NCBI GenBank assembly: GCA_016780765.1
Contig: JADHLH010000003.1
Location: forward strand, 1 to 64,000
DNA from: Alphaproteobacteria bacterium
Lineage (GTDB): Bacteria > Pseudomonadota > Alphaproteobacteria > Puniceispirillales > Puniceispirillaceae
DNA length: 64,000 nt
Direction: 5' to 3'
Position 1 is the first letter of the stretch; the number at the start of each line of letters is the position of its first letter. The notes under the pieces were generated by a model. That model worked only from the letters and a program-made list of their open reading frames with translations, ran no database searches and was not told the DNA's origin. Shown here in pieces: positions 1 to 10,177 of the stretch. Both the position numbers and the translations under genes were made by a program.

Positions 1-540
1 GGCTATCTTGCTCTGGGCATTACCGACTGGAACCAGAGCACGGATGCCGACTTCGAAGCCGCTTCTGATTTTCTGCGCAAGGTGCATGCCAATGTCCGCA
101 CCTATTGGGCCGATGGTGCTGAGCTCAGCCAGCTGATGGCATCAGGCGAGGTGCTGATTTCGTGGGCATGGAGTGAAACACCGGTCACCATGCAGGCAGA
201 CGGTCACCCGGTCGAGATGAACCTGAAGACAAAAGAAGGGTCATCTACCTGGGTGTGCGGGTATGTAAACCTTGTTGACGGGCCTGGTTCCGAAGACAAG
301 ATGTACGACTTCATCAATGCCTGGCTGGAGCCGCGTTCGGCAGAATATATCGTCACCGAATGGGGCTATGGCCATTCCAATCTGACAGCGATGCTGGCCC
401 TTGGTCAGGAAACACTCGACGGTGTCGGCTTTTCAAACTTTGAGACCTATACCGACGGCACCCTGCAGCAGACACCGCTGCATTTTGAACTTCGCGAGAA
501 GATGATCGCCGAGTTTGAGAAGATCAAAGCCGGTTTCTAG
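1..540 (+). CDS. Extracellular solute-binding protein, spermidine/putrescine (PotD-like), C-terminal part; 5' end lies outside the window
   Basis: The frame of ORF 82..540 stays open to base 1. The C-terminus resembles PotD-type periplasmic proteins (WAWSETPVTMQ..., MYDFINAWLEPRSAEYIV). A PotABC-like set lies next to it. Confidence 0.75.
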   Translation, partial: GYLALGITDWNQSTDADFEAASDFLRKVHANVRTYWADGAELSQLMASGEVLISWAWSETPVTMQADGHPVEMNLKTKEGSSTWVCGYVNLVDGPGSEDKMYDFINAWLEPRSAEYIVTEWGYGHSNLTAMLALGQETLDGVGFSNFETYTDGTLQQTPLHFELREKMIAEFEKIKAGF

Positions 541-582
541 GCAGCCGTCCCCTGTGGACAGCGCCTGGTTCAGAACATTCAG

Positions 583-613
583 ACCGTCACCCTTGCCGGG
601 TGGCGGTTTTTTT
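583..613 (+). terminator. Rho-independent terminator after the PotD-like gene
   Basis: ACCGTCACCC-TTGCC-GGGTGGCGGT followed by TTTTTTT; 10-bp stem with one G-U wobble. Confidence 0.8.
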
Positions 614-649
614 GTGTGGTTAATCGGTATCTGGCCAAAGATGGGGCCG

Positions 650-1753
650 TCAGTCTTCCAGCAGGACGATTGATTCCGGTCCCCAGCGGATACGTGTCAT
701 CGCGCCGATAGGAAGGATTGGCCGACCGGCCGTATTGCGCATGGATACCGATGCGCTGTGGCTGCCATCGCCAAACACAACATCGTAATAGGTCATGTCA
801 CCATAATAGGCGATGTCGGCAACCTTGGCCGGCACACTGTTCTTTTCAGCCTTTTCGCCATCATAAACGATGGTCAGCATCTCTGGCCGAATGCCGACCT
901 TCAGCTTGTCACCCTTGGCGAAGCGGTCATCTTGCGGGCAGGACAGCTTGCCAAGCGCAGCCACATCAATGCCCAATGTCCTGTCGCTTGCTGATGTGAC
1001 CTGTGCCGGCAGAAAATTCATCACCCCGATGAAAGAGGCAACGCGTTGGTCGGCAGGTTTCTTGTAAATGCCTTCTGGTGTATCCAGCTGAGAAATCCTG
1101 CCGTCAAACATGACAGCGATCCTGTCGGACATGGTCAGTGCTTCTTCCTGATCATGCGTCACCAGCACGAAGGTGATTCCCACGGTCCGCTGCAGATGAC
1201 GCAGCTCGCTTTGCATGGCCTCGCGCAGTTTTTTGTCGAGGGCAGAGAGCGGCTCATCCAGCAGCAGAACTTTTGGTTTCATGATCAGCGCACGCGCCAA
1301 TGCCACGCGCTGTCGCTGGCCACCAGACAGGGCATGTGGCTCACGCGTGCCATAGCCATCGAGATCGACAAGCGCCAGCGCCTCATCAACGCGCGCTGCC
1401 AGTTCGGCCTTTGCCAGCCGCTGTTTTTTCAGACCATATCCAACATTTTCAGCAACCGTCAGGTGCGGAAAAATGGCGTAGGACTGGAACACCATATTGG
1501 TTGGCCGCAGGTTTGGCGGCACCTCGCTCATATCCTCGCCGCCAATATGAATGTCACCGGCGCTGGGCATCTCGAAACCTGAAATCATCCGCAGCAGGGT
1601 TGTCTTGCCACACCCTGATGGCCCTAGCAGGGAGAAAAACTCACCTTCGCGAATATCCACTGACACCCCGTTGAGGGCGGTGACCTTGCCAAAGTGCTTT
1701 TCGACATTGCGGATCGAAATCAGCGTGTCGCGGCTGGTGGTATCAGACGGCAT
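650..1753 (-). CDS. ABC transporter ATP-binding protein, spermidine/putrescine (PotA-like)
   Basis: Walker A GPSGCGKTT, signature LSGGQRQRVALARAL, Walker B VLLLDEPLSALD, TOBE-like C-terminus. Confidence 0.92.
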   Translation of the reverse strand: MPSDTTSRDTLISIRNVEKHFGKVTALNGVSVDIREGEFFSLLGPSGCGKTTLLRMISGFEMPSAGDIHIGGEDMSEVPPNLRPTNMVFQSYAIFPHLTVAENVGYGLKKQRLAKAELAARVDEALALVDLDGYGTREPHALSGGQRQRVALARALIMKPKVLLLDEPLSALDKKLREAMQSELRHLQRTVGITFVLVTHDQEEALTMSDRIAVMFDGRISQLDTPEGIYKKPADQRVASFIGVMNFLPAQVTSASDRTLGIDVAALGKLSCPQDDRFAKGDKLKVGIRPEMLTIVYDGEKAEKNSVPAKVADIAYYGDMTYYDVVFGDGSHSASVSMRNTAGRPILPIGAMTRIRWGPESIVLLED

Positions 1754-2568
1754 CAGAATAGTCCCTTGTCAGTATCTGCCGCGCCGGACAACCGGTTGGC
1801 GCGACGCCGAAAATACTCGGCAGTCAGCAATAGCATCAAAGACAGGATCACCATCAGGAAACCAAGCGCCATGACGCTCGGCAAGCGCGCCGGAAACCGC
1901 AACTGCCCCCAAATATAGACAGGCAAAGTGACATCGGTGCCAGTCAGGAAGAAGGCGATGATGAATTCATCCAGTGAAATCGTGAAAGCAATCAGCAGAC
2001 TTGAAATGATGCCGGGTGTGACCAGCGGCAAGATCACCCGAAAGAATGTGCCAACCTGGCTCTCGCCCAGATCGAGCGAGGCCTCTTCAAGGCTGATATC
2101 CAGATTGCGAAATGCCGACGCCAGAATGGCAATGGAAAAGGGCGTGCAAATCAATACGTGACCGATGATCACTGTCCAGGATGACAGCGCCAGGCCAAGC
2201 TGTACCAGAACAACCAGCAGGGCAACGCCGACAATGATTTCCGGCAACACCAGCGGCACCATGATAAACCCCACGATGCCGCGCTTTGCCGGGAAGTCGT
2301 ATCGGGCCGAGGCGCGTGCTGCAAAAATGCCCAGAATGGTGCTGATCACTGCCGTGATGATCGCGATTGTCAGTGAATTATATAGCGCCTGATGAAGGGC
2401 CTCGGTCTCCCACAACAGATAAAACCAGTCGAAGGTAAAACCGGACAGCGGCAGCGCAATGATGGCGCTGTCATTGAAGGCAAAAATTGGCAGCAGCAAG
2501 ATCGGGGCATACAAGAAAATCAGATAGATGACGGCGTAGGTCAAAAGCGATGGTGATGCCGATTTCAT
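1753..2568 (-). CDS. ABC transporter permease (PotC-like)
   Basis: Hydrophobic protein with EAA-type loop (LEEASLDLGESQVGTFFRVILPLVTPGI); overlaps the potA-like start. Confidence 0.9.
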   Translation of the reverse strand: MKSASPSLLTYAVIYLIFLYAPILLLPIFAFNDSAIIALPLSGFTFDWFYLLWETEALHQALYNSLTIAIITAVISTILGIFAARASARYDFPAKRGIVGFIMVPLVLPEIIVGVALLVVLVQLGLALSSWTVIIGHVLICTPFSIAILASAFRNLDISLEEASLDLGESQVGTFFRVILPLVTPGIISSLLIAFTISLDEFIIAFFLTGTDVTLPVYIWGQLRFPARLPSVMALGFLMVILSLMLLLTAEYFRRRANRLSGAADTDKGLF

Positions 2569-2584
2569 GCTCCGCCTCCCAAAC

Positions 2585-3487
2585 CTAGCCGCGCGATTTC
2601 AGAAACCGCCGGTTCAACAGCACATAGGCGATCGAGATCGATGCGACGATGACCATTGCCGATACAGCCAGCGCCGAACCAAGAGGGGCGTTATTCGCCT
2701 TGCCGAACTGGATCTGGATCATGTTGGCGATCATCAGCCCGTTTGTGCCGCCCAGCAGGCGTGGTGTGACGTAATCACCGACAGTCGGGATAAAAACAAT
2801 CAGTGTGGCGGCCACAACACCCGACATGGATAGTGGCAGTGTCACACGGAAAAACCGGCGCACAGGACCGTCGCCAAGATCACGTGCGGCCTCCAGCAGG
2901 CTGGTGTCGATCCGCGAGAGCGCCACATATATCGGCAGGATAGCAAATGGTGCCCAGGCGTGTGCAAGCGTGATAACCACTGCATTCGCATTATACAGGA
3001 TGATGGTCAGCGGCTCTTCAATCAGCCCCAGCCCCAGCAGGCTGCTATTGACCACACCATTGTAACCAAGGATCACCTTCCACAAGAAAATCCGGATCAG
3101 ATAGCTGGTCCAGAACGGGATGGTGATCAACAGCAGCCACATTGATTTGCGCGGGCCGCCATAGAACGCCACGAAATAGGCGACCGGATAGGCGAGGATC
3201 ACCGTGACCACCGTCACAATGCCGGAAATGATGATCGAACGGATCATCAGCAGCCGGTAGAGCGGGTCGGTGATGGCCTCACGGTAGTTTGCAAAGGTCA
3301 GCGTGGTATCCAGATCGAGATAGTTCTGTGTCCACATGCTGAGCAGGAACACCAGCAACAGCGGTGCCGCCAGCATCAATACAGCATAGCCAAGTGCCGG
3401 ACTGATCAGCGCAAGGCCGCGCCATTCATTTGGCGACAGAAAACGCAATGCAGGCCGTTTGCGCTGTTTTGAAGCCGCTTCAGCCAT
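2585..3487 (-). CDS. ABC transporter permease (PotB-like)
   Basis: EAA loop (LLEAARDLGDGPVRRFFRVTLPLSMSGVVA). The start at 3487 overlaps the stop of the upstream Rieske gene. Confidence 0.9.
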   Translation of the reverse strand: MAEAASKQRKRPALRFLSPNEWRGLALISPALGYAVLMLAAPLLLVFLLSMWTQNYLDLDTTLTFANYREAITDPLYRLLMIRSIIISGIVTVVTVILAYPVAYFVAFYGGPRKSMWLLLITIPFWTSYLIRIFLWKVILGYNGVVNSSLLGLGLIEEPLTIILYNANAVVITLAHAWAPFAILPIYVALSRIDTSLLEAARDLGDGPVRRFFRVTLPLSMSGVVAATLIVFIPTVGDYVTPRLLGGTNGLMIANMIQIQFGKANNAPLGSALAVSAMVIVASISIAYVLLNRRFLKSRG

Positions 3488-4778
3488 GCGTCTGTTTCGT
3501 CTCTTGTGCCGTGCTCTCGGCCAGCATGCTGTTGCGCTTGGCAAGGGTGCCGGCTGGCGGAGCCGCGGGATCGTTGAACACTGGCATCAGGCTGCGCAAC
3601 TGGTCGTGATGGCTGCGCACACCATATTCGAGGTCGGACAGGATGATGCCGTCAAAGCCGCTGGATTCAGGCGCCTCATCCGTCCATTTGGTCAGTTGCA
3701 AATCTTCATCAGCGGTCAACCCATCAATCCGGCCAGACAAATAGCGGGCGGCGCGCATCTCGCGATTTTCATCGGCGAAGCGGTACACAGCACCGCGCTG
3801 GCGTGTACTTTTTACGCCTGTCGGAATCTCCTGATAGAAAATCGCCGAGTCGGGATACAGCGCGATCACGCTGTTCGGAAAAATGCCGATATAGATCCAG
3901 CTGTCATTCTGCGGGGCAGGAAGATGCGTCAGGCGCGAAACCAGCTTGCGATATTCGCGCACGCTCCAGAACTGGCGTGGTTTGTCATTCAGCTTGCCGA
4001 TGCTCAGCGAAGCGCCATCGACATAGGGCTCGTCAACATAGTCTTTGCCATACAGGTCCTGCAGGCTGGGATGCGCTTTCGGGACGTGATAGCCCTCATT
4101 GTCCACATCGCGCATCGACTTCCAGTTTACATCCGCCTCGGCAAACACAAATTCACCGTCAACGCGAATCATGTCTGCCAGACCGTGCGGTGTGACCAGA
4201 TTATCGAAGCGCGCCAACAGCCTGGACATTGGTGGTTGTGGGCCGGGCTGGAAACGGATGAAGACGAACCCGTGCCAGATATCCATCTCGATGGGTTTCA
4301 ATCCCCATTCGACAGGGTCCAGTGGCGGGAAAGAGCGCGGTTGCAGCGCGCTTTTCAGCGTGCCGTCCAGATTGTAGGTCCATCCATGGAATGGGCAGGT
4401 CAGCGCTTGCCTGCACTGGCCGGCGCTGCCTTCGACGACACGGCTGCCGCGATGTCGGCACAGATTGTGAAAGGCACGAATCACCCGGTCCTTGCCGCGC
4501 AGGATCAGCGCGCGTTCAGTGCCGATGTCAAATCCGATATAGTGTCCGGCCTCGGGCAGATCGCTGATATGGCACGCCAGCATCCAGTGACGACGAAACA
4601 GCACATCTTGCTCGAGTGCAAACAGCTCTTCACTTGCATAGGTCCAGCCCGGAAGGCCCGACCGATCCCAGTTTTCTGGAGGCTGGAAGTTTGACGCGAA
4701 CATAAAAGGCTCCGCAAATAAGGGTGCCTTCGCACCAATAATCGACATGATTGCACATTTTTTGCTGCCACAGTTCAA
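3480..4778 (-). CDS. Rieske [2Fe-2S] aromatic-ring-hydroxylating-type oxygenase, alpha subunit
   Basis: Rieske motif CRHRGS...CPFHGWTYNLDG; catalytic-domain segment DVDNEGYHVPKAHPSL. The start could be 4778, 4746 or 4704. Confidence 0.9.
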   Translation of the reverse strand: MNCGSKKCAIMSIIGAKAPLFAEPFMFASNFQPPENWDRSGLPGWTYASEELFALEQDVLFRRHWMLACHISDLPEAGHYIGFDIGTERALILRGKDRVIRAFHNLCRHRGSRVVEGSAGQCRQALTCPFHGWTYNLDGTLKSALQPRSFPPLDPVEWGLKPIEMDIWHGFVFIRFQPGPQPPMSRLLARFDNLVTPHGLADMIRVDGEFVFAEADVNWKSMRDVDNEGYHVPKAHPSLQDLYGKDYVDEPYVDGASLSIGKLNDKPRQFWSVREYRKLVSRLTHLPAPQNDSWIYIGIFPNSVIALYPDSAIFYQEIPTGVKSTRQRGAVYRFADENREMRAARYLSGRIDGLTADEDLQLTKWTDEAPESSGFDGIILSDLEYGVRSHHDQLRSLMPVFNDPAAPPAGTLAKRNSMLAESTAQETKQTHG

Positions 4779-4887
4779 GCAAAATCATGATTTGGGGCGG
4801 CATGCCTCAGGGCAGCTGGCCGGACAGTGGACATTTCCGGCATCAGGTGGTTTCGTCTGAAGAAATACAGGATGATCGGAGATACCC

Positions 4888-5859
4888 ATGGCAGAGAATC
4901 GCGGCGATCAGGCTTTTTTGAATTCCGATGCAACAGGCACATGGCTCGAGATGACCTATGGCGGGGCGCTGAGCTTTGCCCGCCGGCGTTACAGCCGCGA
5001 TCTGGACGGTGTTGATATTGTCGTCAGCGGCATCCCCTATGACAATGCCGTGACCTATAGATCTGGTTGCCGTCTGGGGCCGCGAGCCATTCGCGCGGGA
5101 TCGGTGCAGCTGGCTGAACTGGAACATTTTCCGTTCGGCTTTGATCCGTTCAACACACTGTCAGTGGTCGATTATGGTGATGCCTTTATTGACCCGCATC
5201 ACCCGACCTCGGTGTTCGACAGCATCGAGGCGCATGCCGATCACATTCTGGACAGCGGTGCCATGATTCTCAGCCTTGGCGGCGATCATTCTGTGGCCTA
5301 TCCGCTGTTGAAGGCGCACGCGAAAAAACACGGGCCGGTGGCGCTGGTGCAGTTCGATGCGCATTGCGACACCTGGCCTGACGACGGAACGCGCTTTGAC
5401 CACGGCACGATGTTTGCGCGCGCTGCCGCCGAGGGGATTATCGATGTCAAACGCTCCACACAGGTCGGACTTCGTACCTATAACAGCAGTGATCACGGCT
5501 TTGAAATTCTGACCAGCCCCTGGGTGCATCGAAATGGCATAGATGCCGCCATCGACATTGTGCGGGAGAGGGCCGGTGATGCGCCGGTCTATCTGTCTTT
5601 TGATATTGACGGGCTGGACCCGGCTTTTGCCCCCGGCACCGGCACCCCCGTTATCGGCGGGCTGGCCAGCTGGCAGGGCCTTGAATTTATTCGCGGTCTT
5701 GAACCGCTGCACCTGATCGGGATGGACCTTGTGGAAGTTGCGCCAGCCTATGACCATGCCGAAATTACCGCCATTGCAGCTGCCAGCATTGCCTATGACT
5801 GGATGGCAGTGGTGGCGAAACAGCGCGGGGCCGTGCCGCGCCCGGTGGGCCGCATCTAG
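4888..5859 (+). CDS. speB: Agmatinase/arginase-family ureohydrolase
   Basis: Mn-binding motifs GGDHSVAYPL, QFDAHCDTW, SFDIDGLDPAFAPGTGTP. Confidence 0.88.
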   Translation: MAENRGDQAFLNSDATGTWLEMTYGGALSFARRRYSRDLDGVDIVVSGIPYDNAVTYRSGCRLGPRAIRAGSVQLAELEHFPFGFDPFNTLSVVDYGDAFIDPHHPTSVFDSIEAHADHILDSGAMILSLGGDHSVAYPLLKAHAKKHGPVALVQFDAHCDTWPDDGTRFDHGTMFARAAAEGIIDVKRSTQVGLRTYNSSDHGFEILTSPWVHRNGIDAAIDIVRERAGDAPVYLSFDIDGLDPAFAPGTGTPVIGGLASWQGLEFIRGLEPLHLIGMDLVEVAPAYDHAEITAIAAASIAYDWMAVVAKQRGAVPRPVGRI

Positions 5860-5871
5860 CCGGACCGTCAT

Positions 5872-7161
5872 TTACAGCCGCAGCCTGTCACGCATCTTGA
5901 ACCAGGCCATGCCAAGCGCCAGCGCTGGTGTACGCAGCGGCCCGCCCGGAAAGATGCGGTGTGTAAGGCTGCTCATCACATCAAACTGTGTTGCATCACC
6001 GATGACCGCTTCGGCCAGCATGCGGCCTGCCTGTCCGGTCAATGCAACGCCGTGACCGGAAAACCCCTGCACGAAATAGATATCATCATCAGTACGGCCA
6101 AAATGTGGAATCCGGTTCATCGTGATGCCGATCTTGCCCGACCAGACCTGCTCTATCCCGGCATCCTGCAGAATGGGAAACACGTTTGTCATGCGGCGGC
6201 GCAGATCGGGCGTGATATTGCGGAAATTGAGCTTTGAATAGCTGGACCGCCCGCCAAATATCATTCGGCGGCGGGCATCGATCCGATAGTAATTCAGCGC
6301 CGTGTTGCAATCCGCGACAGCGGCACCCGTTGGCAATATCTGGCGTACCATGTTTTCTGAAAGAGGCTTTGTTGCCAGCACCGACGAGACGACTTCCGCC
6401 AGGCGGCGGGTCATTTGCGGCAGGCCGACATCGGCGAGATAGGCATTGCCGCACAGCATGATGATGCGCGCATTTACCGCCCGTCCGCCCGCAATCTTCA
6501 GCTGTTTCAGGCCCTGCCCTGTGCCGGTGCGGTCAATCGCCTGCACGGGGCTGTCCTCGAAAATCTGCGCACCGGCGCGCGTTGCCGCTGCTGCCAGACC
6601 ATGCAGATATTTCAACGGTTGCATATGCCCGCATCCGGTATCATGAAGCGCACCGACATAGGCGTTTGACCCGATATGATCATCCAGCGCGGTCTTGCCA
6701 TCAAGGCGGCTGAAATGCTGGTAGCCGCGCGCCTCCCATTCGGACTGCATCTCGTCGAGTTCGTCCATATGGCGCTTGTGCAGTGCGGCATGCAGATAGC
6801 CGAAGGTCAGATCACAATCGATGTCATATTTGCGGACACGTTCTGTTACCAGATCGACCGCCCCCATGCCGGCATCCCACGCGATATCGGCATCGGCGGG
6901 TGCCAGCTGTTTCTGTATCTTGATGAAATCGCTGGACCAGCCCTGACAGACATGTCCGCCATTGCGCCCCGAACCACCGGTTCCGATGGGTCCGGCCTCC
7001 AGCACAGCTACCGAAAATCCAGCCTCTGCAAGGGTCAGCGCTGCAGAAATGCCGGTCAGCCCGCCACCGACAATGGCAACGTCACATGTGTAGCTGTCAG
7101 CCAATGTGGTATAGCGCGGACGGGCTGCAAATTCGGTTTCATAAATGCTTTGCTGCATCAT
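5872..7161 (-). CDS. FAD-dependent oxidoreductase (DAO family; gamma-glutamylputrescine oxidoreductase PuuB/OrdL-like)
   Basis: Rossmann motif VAIVGGGLTGISAALTLAEAGFSVAVLEA; polyamine-catabolism neighbourhood. Confidence 0.85.
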   Translation of the reverse strand: MMQQSIYETEFAARPRYTTLADSYTCDVAIVGGGLTGISAALTLAEAGFSVAVLEAGPIGTGGSGRNGGHVCQGWSSDFIKIQKQLAPADADIAWDAGMGAVDLVTERVRKYDIDCDLTFGYLHAALHKRHMDELDEMQSEWEARGYQHFSRLDGKTALDDHIGSNAYVGALHDTGCGHMQPLKYLHGLAAAATRAGAQIFEDSPVQAIDRTGTGQGLKQLKIAGGRAVNARIIMLCGNAYLADVGLPQMTRRLAEVVSSVLATKPLSENMVRQILPTGAAVADCNTALNYYRIDARRRMIFGGRSSYSKLNFRNITPDLRRRMTNVFPILQDAGIEQVWSGKIGITMNRIPHFGRTDDDIYFVQGFSGHGVALTGQAGRMLAEAVIGDATQFDVMSSLTHRIFPGGPLRTPALALGMAWFKMRDRLRL

Positions 7162-7409
7162 CTTATCGGTTCCTGACAGGCAGCTATTGCATTGCCGTCA
7201 GCCGGCTGGCAGGACGGTAACACAGGTTTGCGTGATTTGGTTCCACAGGCTAGGCTCGTGGTCCTGATGAAATCAAGATGATGTTGCCAGCAACATCAAG
7301 AAACAGTGCCGACAAGTGAACATCATACCAAGACCTGAAAAACACTGGTAAAGCCTGGAATTATGCCAAAAACGCGGCGCAAGATCCGGCACAGGACATA
7401 GCATTAGAG

Positions 7410-8777
7410 ATGAAAATGGAATCCCTTTCGACCAATGAATGGCAGGCGATTGATTCAGCCCACCATATGGCACCGTTTACAGATTATGCCGACCTGCGCA
7501 AAAAGGGGGCACGGATCATCACCCGCGCCGAAGGTCATTTTGTCTATGATTCTGATGGCAACCGCATTCTGGACGGGATGGCAGGCCTGTGGTGCGTAAA
7601 TGTCGGTTACGGGCGGCGTGAACTGGTTGAGGCTGCCAGCAGCCAGATGGCTGAGCTGCCCTATTACAACAATTTCTTCAAAACCAGCAATCCACCGGTA
7701 GCAGCCCTGTCAAAACGGCTTGCCGAGTTGACGCCCGGCGGGCTGAACAACGCGTTTTTTGCCAATTCCGGGTCTGAGGCCAATGATACCATCATCCGCA
7801 TGGTGCGTCATTTCTGGGCGCTCGAAGGCAAGCCGGAAAAGCGCGTCATCATCGGGCGTGAATATGGCTATCACGGCAGCACCATCATGTCTGCCAGCAT
7901 GGGCGGTATGTCGGGCATGCATGACCAGGCTGCCAACGAGCCTGATTTCGAACATATCCGTCCGCCTTACGGGTTTCTGTATCAGGGCAATCAGGATGAG
8001 GCTGTTTTTGCGGCCAATGCCGCGTCCTGGCTGGAAGATCGTATCATCGAGGTTGGTGCTGACCGGGTGGCCGCCTTTGTAGCCGAACCGGTGCAGGGCG
8101 CCGGCGGGGTCATTGTGCCGCCAGACGGTTACTTCGCGCATATCGAGGCGATCTGCCGAAAGCATGACATCCTGTTCATCGTTGATGAGGTGATCACCGG
8201 GTTCGGGCGCACCGGCCACTGGTTTGCCAGCGAGAAGATGGGACTGTCACCCGATATGATGACAATGGCAAAAGGGCTGACATCCGGCTATATGCCGATG
8301 TCGGCAGTGATGGTCGGTGACCGTGTTGCCGCCCGTCTGATTGCCGATGGGGGCGAGTTCTATCACGGCTTTACCTATTCCGGGCATCCGGTTGCCGCGG
8401 CGGTGGCGCTGGCCAATCTTGATCTGATTGAGCGCGAAAACATGATCGAGACCGTACGTGATGATACAGGTCCCTATTTTGCCAGCGCGCTGGCCAGCCT
8501 TGCCGATCATCGGCTGGTTGGCGAGGTGCGCACCTTCGGGCTTCTGGCCGCGATTGAACTTGTCAAAAGCAAGGATGGCCCGGTGATGTTTGAAGATACC
8601 GGCACGGTGGGGGGCATGTGCCGCGATCACGCTATCCAGCGCGGCCTGATGATGCGCGCTGTCCGTGATGCAATGATCCTGTCACCGGCGCTGAGCTATA
8701 CGCGTGCCGATATTGACGAGACGGTTGCCATTGCGCGCAAGGCGCTGGACGCCACAGCCACCGATCTGGGGCTTTAG
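7410..8777 (+). CDS. Class III aminotransferase (putrescine/omega-aminotransferase, SpuC-like)
   Basis: FANSGSEANDTIIRMVRHF, IVDEVITGFGRTGHWFAS, MAKGLTSGYMPMSAV (PLP lysine). Confidence 0.9.
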   Translation: MKMESLSTNEWQAIDSAHHMAPFTDYADLRKKGARIITRAEGHFVYDSDGNRILDGMAGLWCVNVGYGRRELVEAASSQMAELPYYNNFFKTSNPPVAALSKRLAELTPGGLNNAFFANSGSEANDTIIRMVRHFWALEGKPEKRVIIGREYGYHGSTIMSASMGGMSGMHDQAANEPDFEHIRPPYGFLYQGNQDEAVFAANAASWLEDRIIEVGADRVAAFVAEPVQGAGGVIVPPDGYFAHIEAICRKHDILFIVDEVITGFGRTGHWFASEKMGLSPDMMTMAKGLTSGYMPMSAVMVGDRVAARLIADGGEFYHGFTYSGHPVAAAVALANLDLIERENMIETVRDDTGPYFASALASLADHRLVGEVRTFGLLAAIELVKSKDGPVMFEDTGTVGGMCRDHAIQRGLMMRAVRDAMILSPALSYTRADIDETVAIARKALDATATDLGL

Positions 8778-8824
8778 GAAGATACACCGCCGCCCGTTCG
8801 GGCAGTGATGTACAGGGGATACAG

Positions 8825-10177
8825 ATGTCAGACACATCACATGACGAAATGATAGCATGGCTGAATGATCAGTCGGTCACCGAGGTTGAATGCCTTGTCA
8901 GTGACATTGCCGGCATTCCGCGCGGTAAAATTCTGCCGGTGCACAAATTTATCGGTGCCGCGGCGGGGCAGGGGCTGCGCCTTCCCGAATATGTATTCGG
9001 CCAGTCGGTAACAGGTGCCTTTCTTGACAGCGAGGTGCTGAACGAGATCGGCCGGGATGTCATCCTGCGGCCCGACGCGGCCACTTGCCGGCTTGTACCG
9101 TGGTATAACGAGCCAACGGCGCAGATCATCCATGACGCCTTTGACCATGATGGCAAGATTATCGAATTCACCCCGCGCGCCGTTCTGAAGCGCGTCCTTG
9201 CGCTGTTTGAGGATGCCGGCCTGCGCCCGATCGTGGCCCCTGAGCTTGAATTCTTTCTTGTGCAGCGGAGTTCGGATGCCAACAACCCGCTGATCACGCC
9301 AAGCGGTCGTTCTGGGCGGGCAGAAAAGGCCCGTCAGGCCTATGGTATCGATGCGGTGAACGAGTTTGATCCGCTGTTTGAGGATATCTACGACCATTGT
9401 GATGTGCAGAAGATTGATATCGACACGCTGAGCCATGAAGCCGGGGCGGCGCAGATGGAGATCAACTTCAATCATGGCGAGGCGCTGAATCTTGCCGATC
9501 AGGCCTTTCTTTTCAAGCGCACGGTCCGCCAGACATCGCTGGACCACGACATTCACGCCACCTTCATGGCAAAGCCGATGCAAGAGCAGCCCGGCAGTGC
9601 GATGCATTTGCATTTGTCAGTGGTCGACATGAAGAGCGGACGAAATATCTTCGTCGATAAAGACAATAGCGAGAGCGATGCGTTCTATCACGCACTGGCC
9701 GGCATGCAGCGCTATCTGGTGGCGGCCATGCCGCTGATGGCGCCCTATGTCAATTCCTATCGCCGCCAGTCAAATTCCGAGGATTCGCCTACCAATCTGG
9801 CATGGGGCATGGATAACCGCACCGTCGGGTTGCGCGTACCCATGGGTGATCCGGCGAACCGGCGCATTGAAAACCGCATTCCGGGGGCGGATGCAAACCC
9901 GTATCTCGCGATGGCTGCCAGCCTTGCTGCCTTGTGGCTTGGCCTGCAGGAACAGCGCCGACCGACCCGTCAGCGAAAGGACAGTGGCGAGGATCTGGCC
10001 ACCTTGCCACGCAACCTTGATATCGCCCTTGATGCGCTGGAACGGACCAGCCCGCTGCATGATGTGCTGGGCGAATCCTTCGTCAAGCTGTTCATCGAGG
10101 TGAAACGCGGCGAGGCCGAGGCATTTCTGGAGGTGATCAGCCCGTGGGAAAGAGAATATCTGCTGTTGAATGTCTGA
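8825..10177 (+). CDS. Glutamine synthetase family protein (gamma-glutamylputrescine synthetase-like)
   Basis: Type I GS-like: APELEFFLV, GAAQMEINFNHGEAL, PGSAMHLHLSV, NRRIENRIPGADANPYLAMAA; follows an SpuC-like aminotransferase. Confidence 0.88.
   Translation: MSDTSHDEMIAWLNDQSVTEVECLVSDIAGIPRGKILPVHKFIGAAAGQGLRLPEYVFGQSVTGAFLDSEVLNEIGRDVILRPDAATCRLVPWYNEPTAQIIHDAFDHDGKIIEFTPRAVLKRVLALFEDAGLRPIVAPELEFFLVQRSSDANNPLITPSGRSGRAEKARQAYGIDAVNEFDPLFEDIYDHCDVQKIDIDTLSHEAGAAQMEINFNHGEALNLADQAFLFKRTVRQTSLDHDIHATFMAKPMQEQPGSAMHLHLSVVDMKSGRNIFVDKDNSESDAFYHALAGMQRYLVAAMPLMAPYVNSYRRQSNSEDSPTNLAWGMDNRTVGLRVPMGDPANRRIENRIPGADANPYLAMAASLAALWLGLQEQRRPTRQRKDSGEDLATLPRNLDIALDALERTSPLHDVLGESFVKLFIEVKRGEAEAFLEVISPWEREYLLLNV

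Noticed and set aside
3459-4694. 411-aa plus-strand ORF antisense to the Rieske gene
   Set aside because: Shadow ORF: the minus strand encodes a clear Rieske oxygenase with intact motifs; the antisense protein has no recognisable domains.
7162-7409. tRNA or riboswitch in the 250-bp gap
   Set aside because: No cloverleaf, T-loop sequence or known aptamer core visible; only the palindrome stands out.
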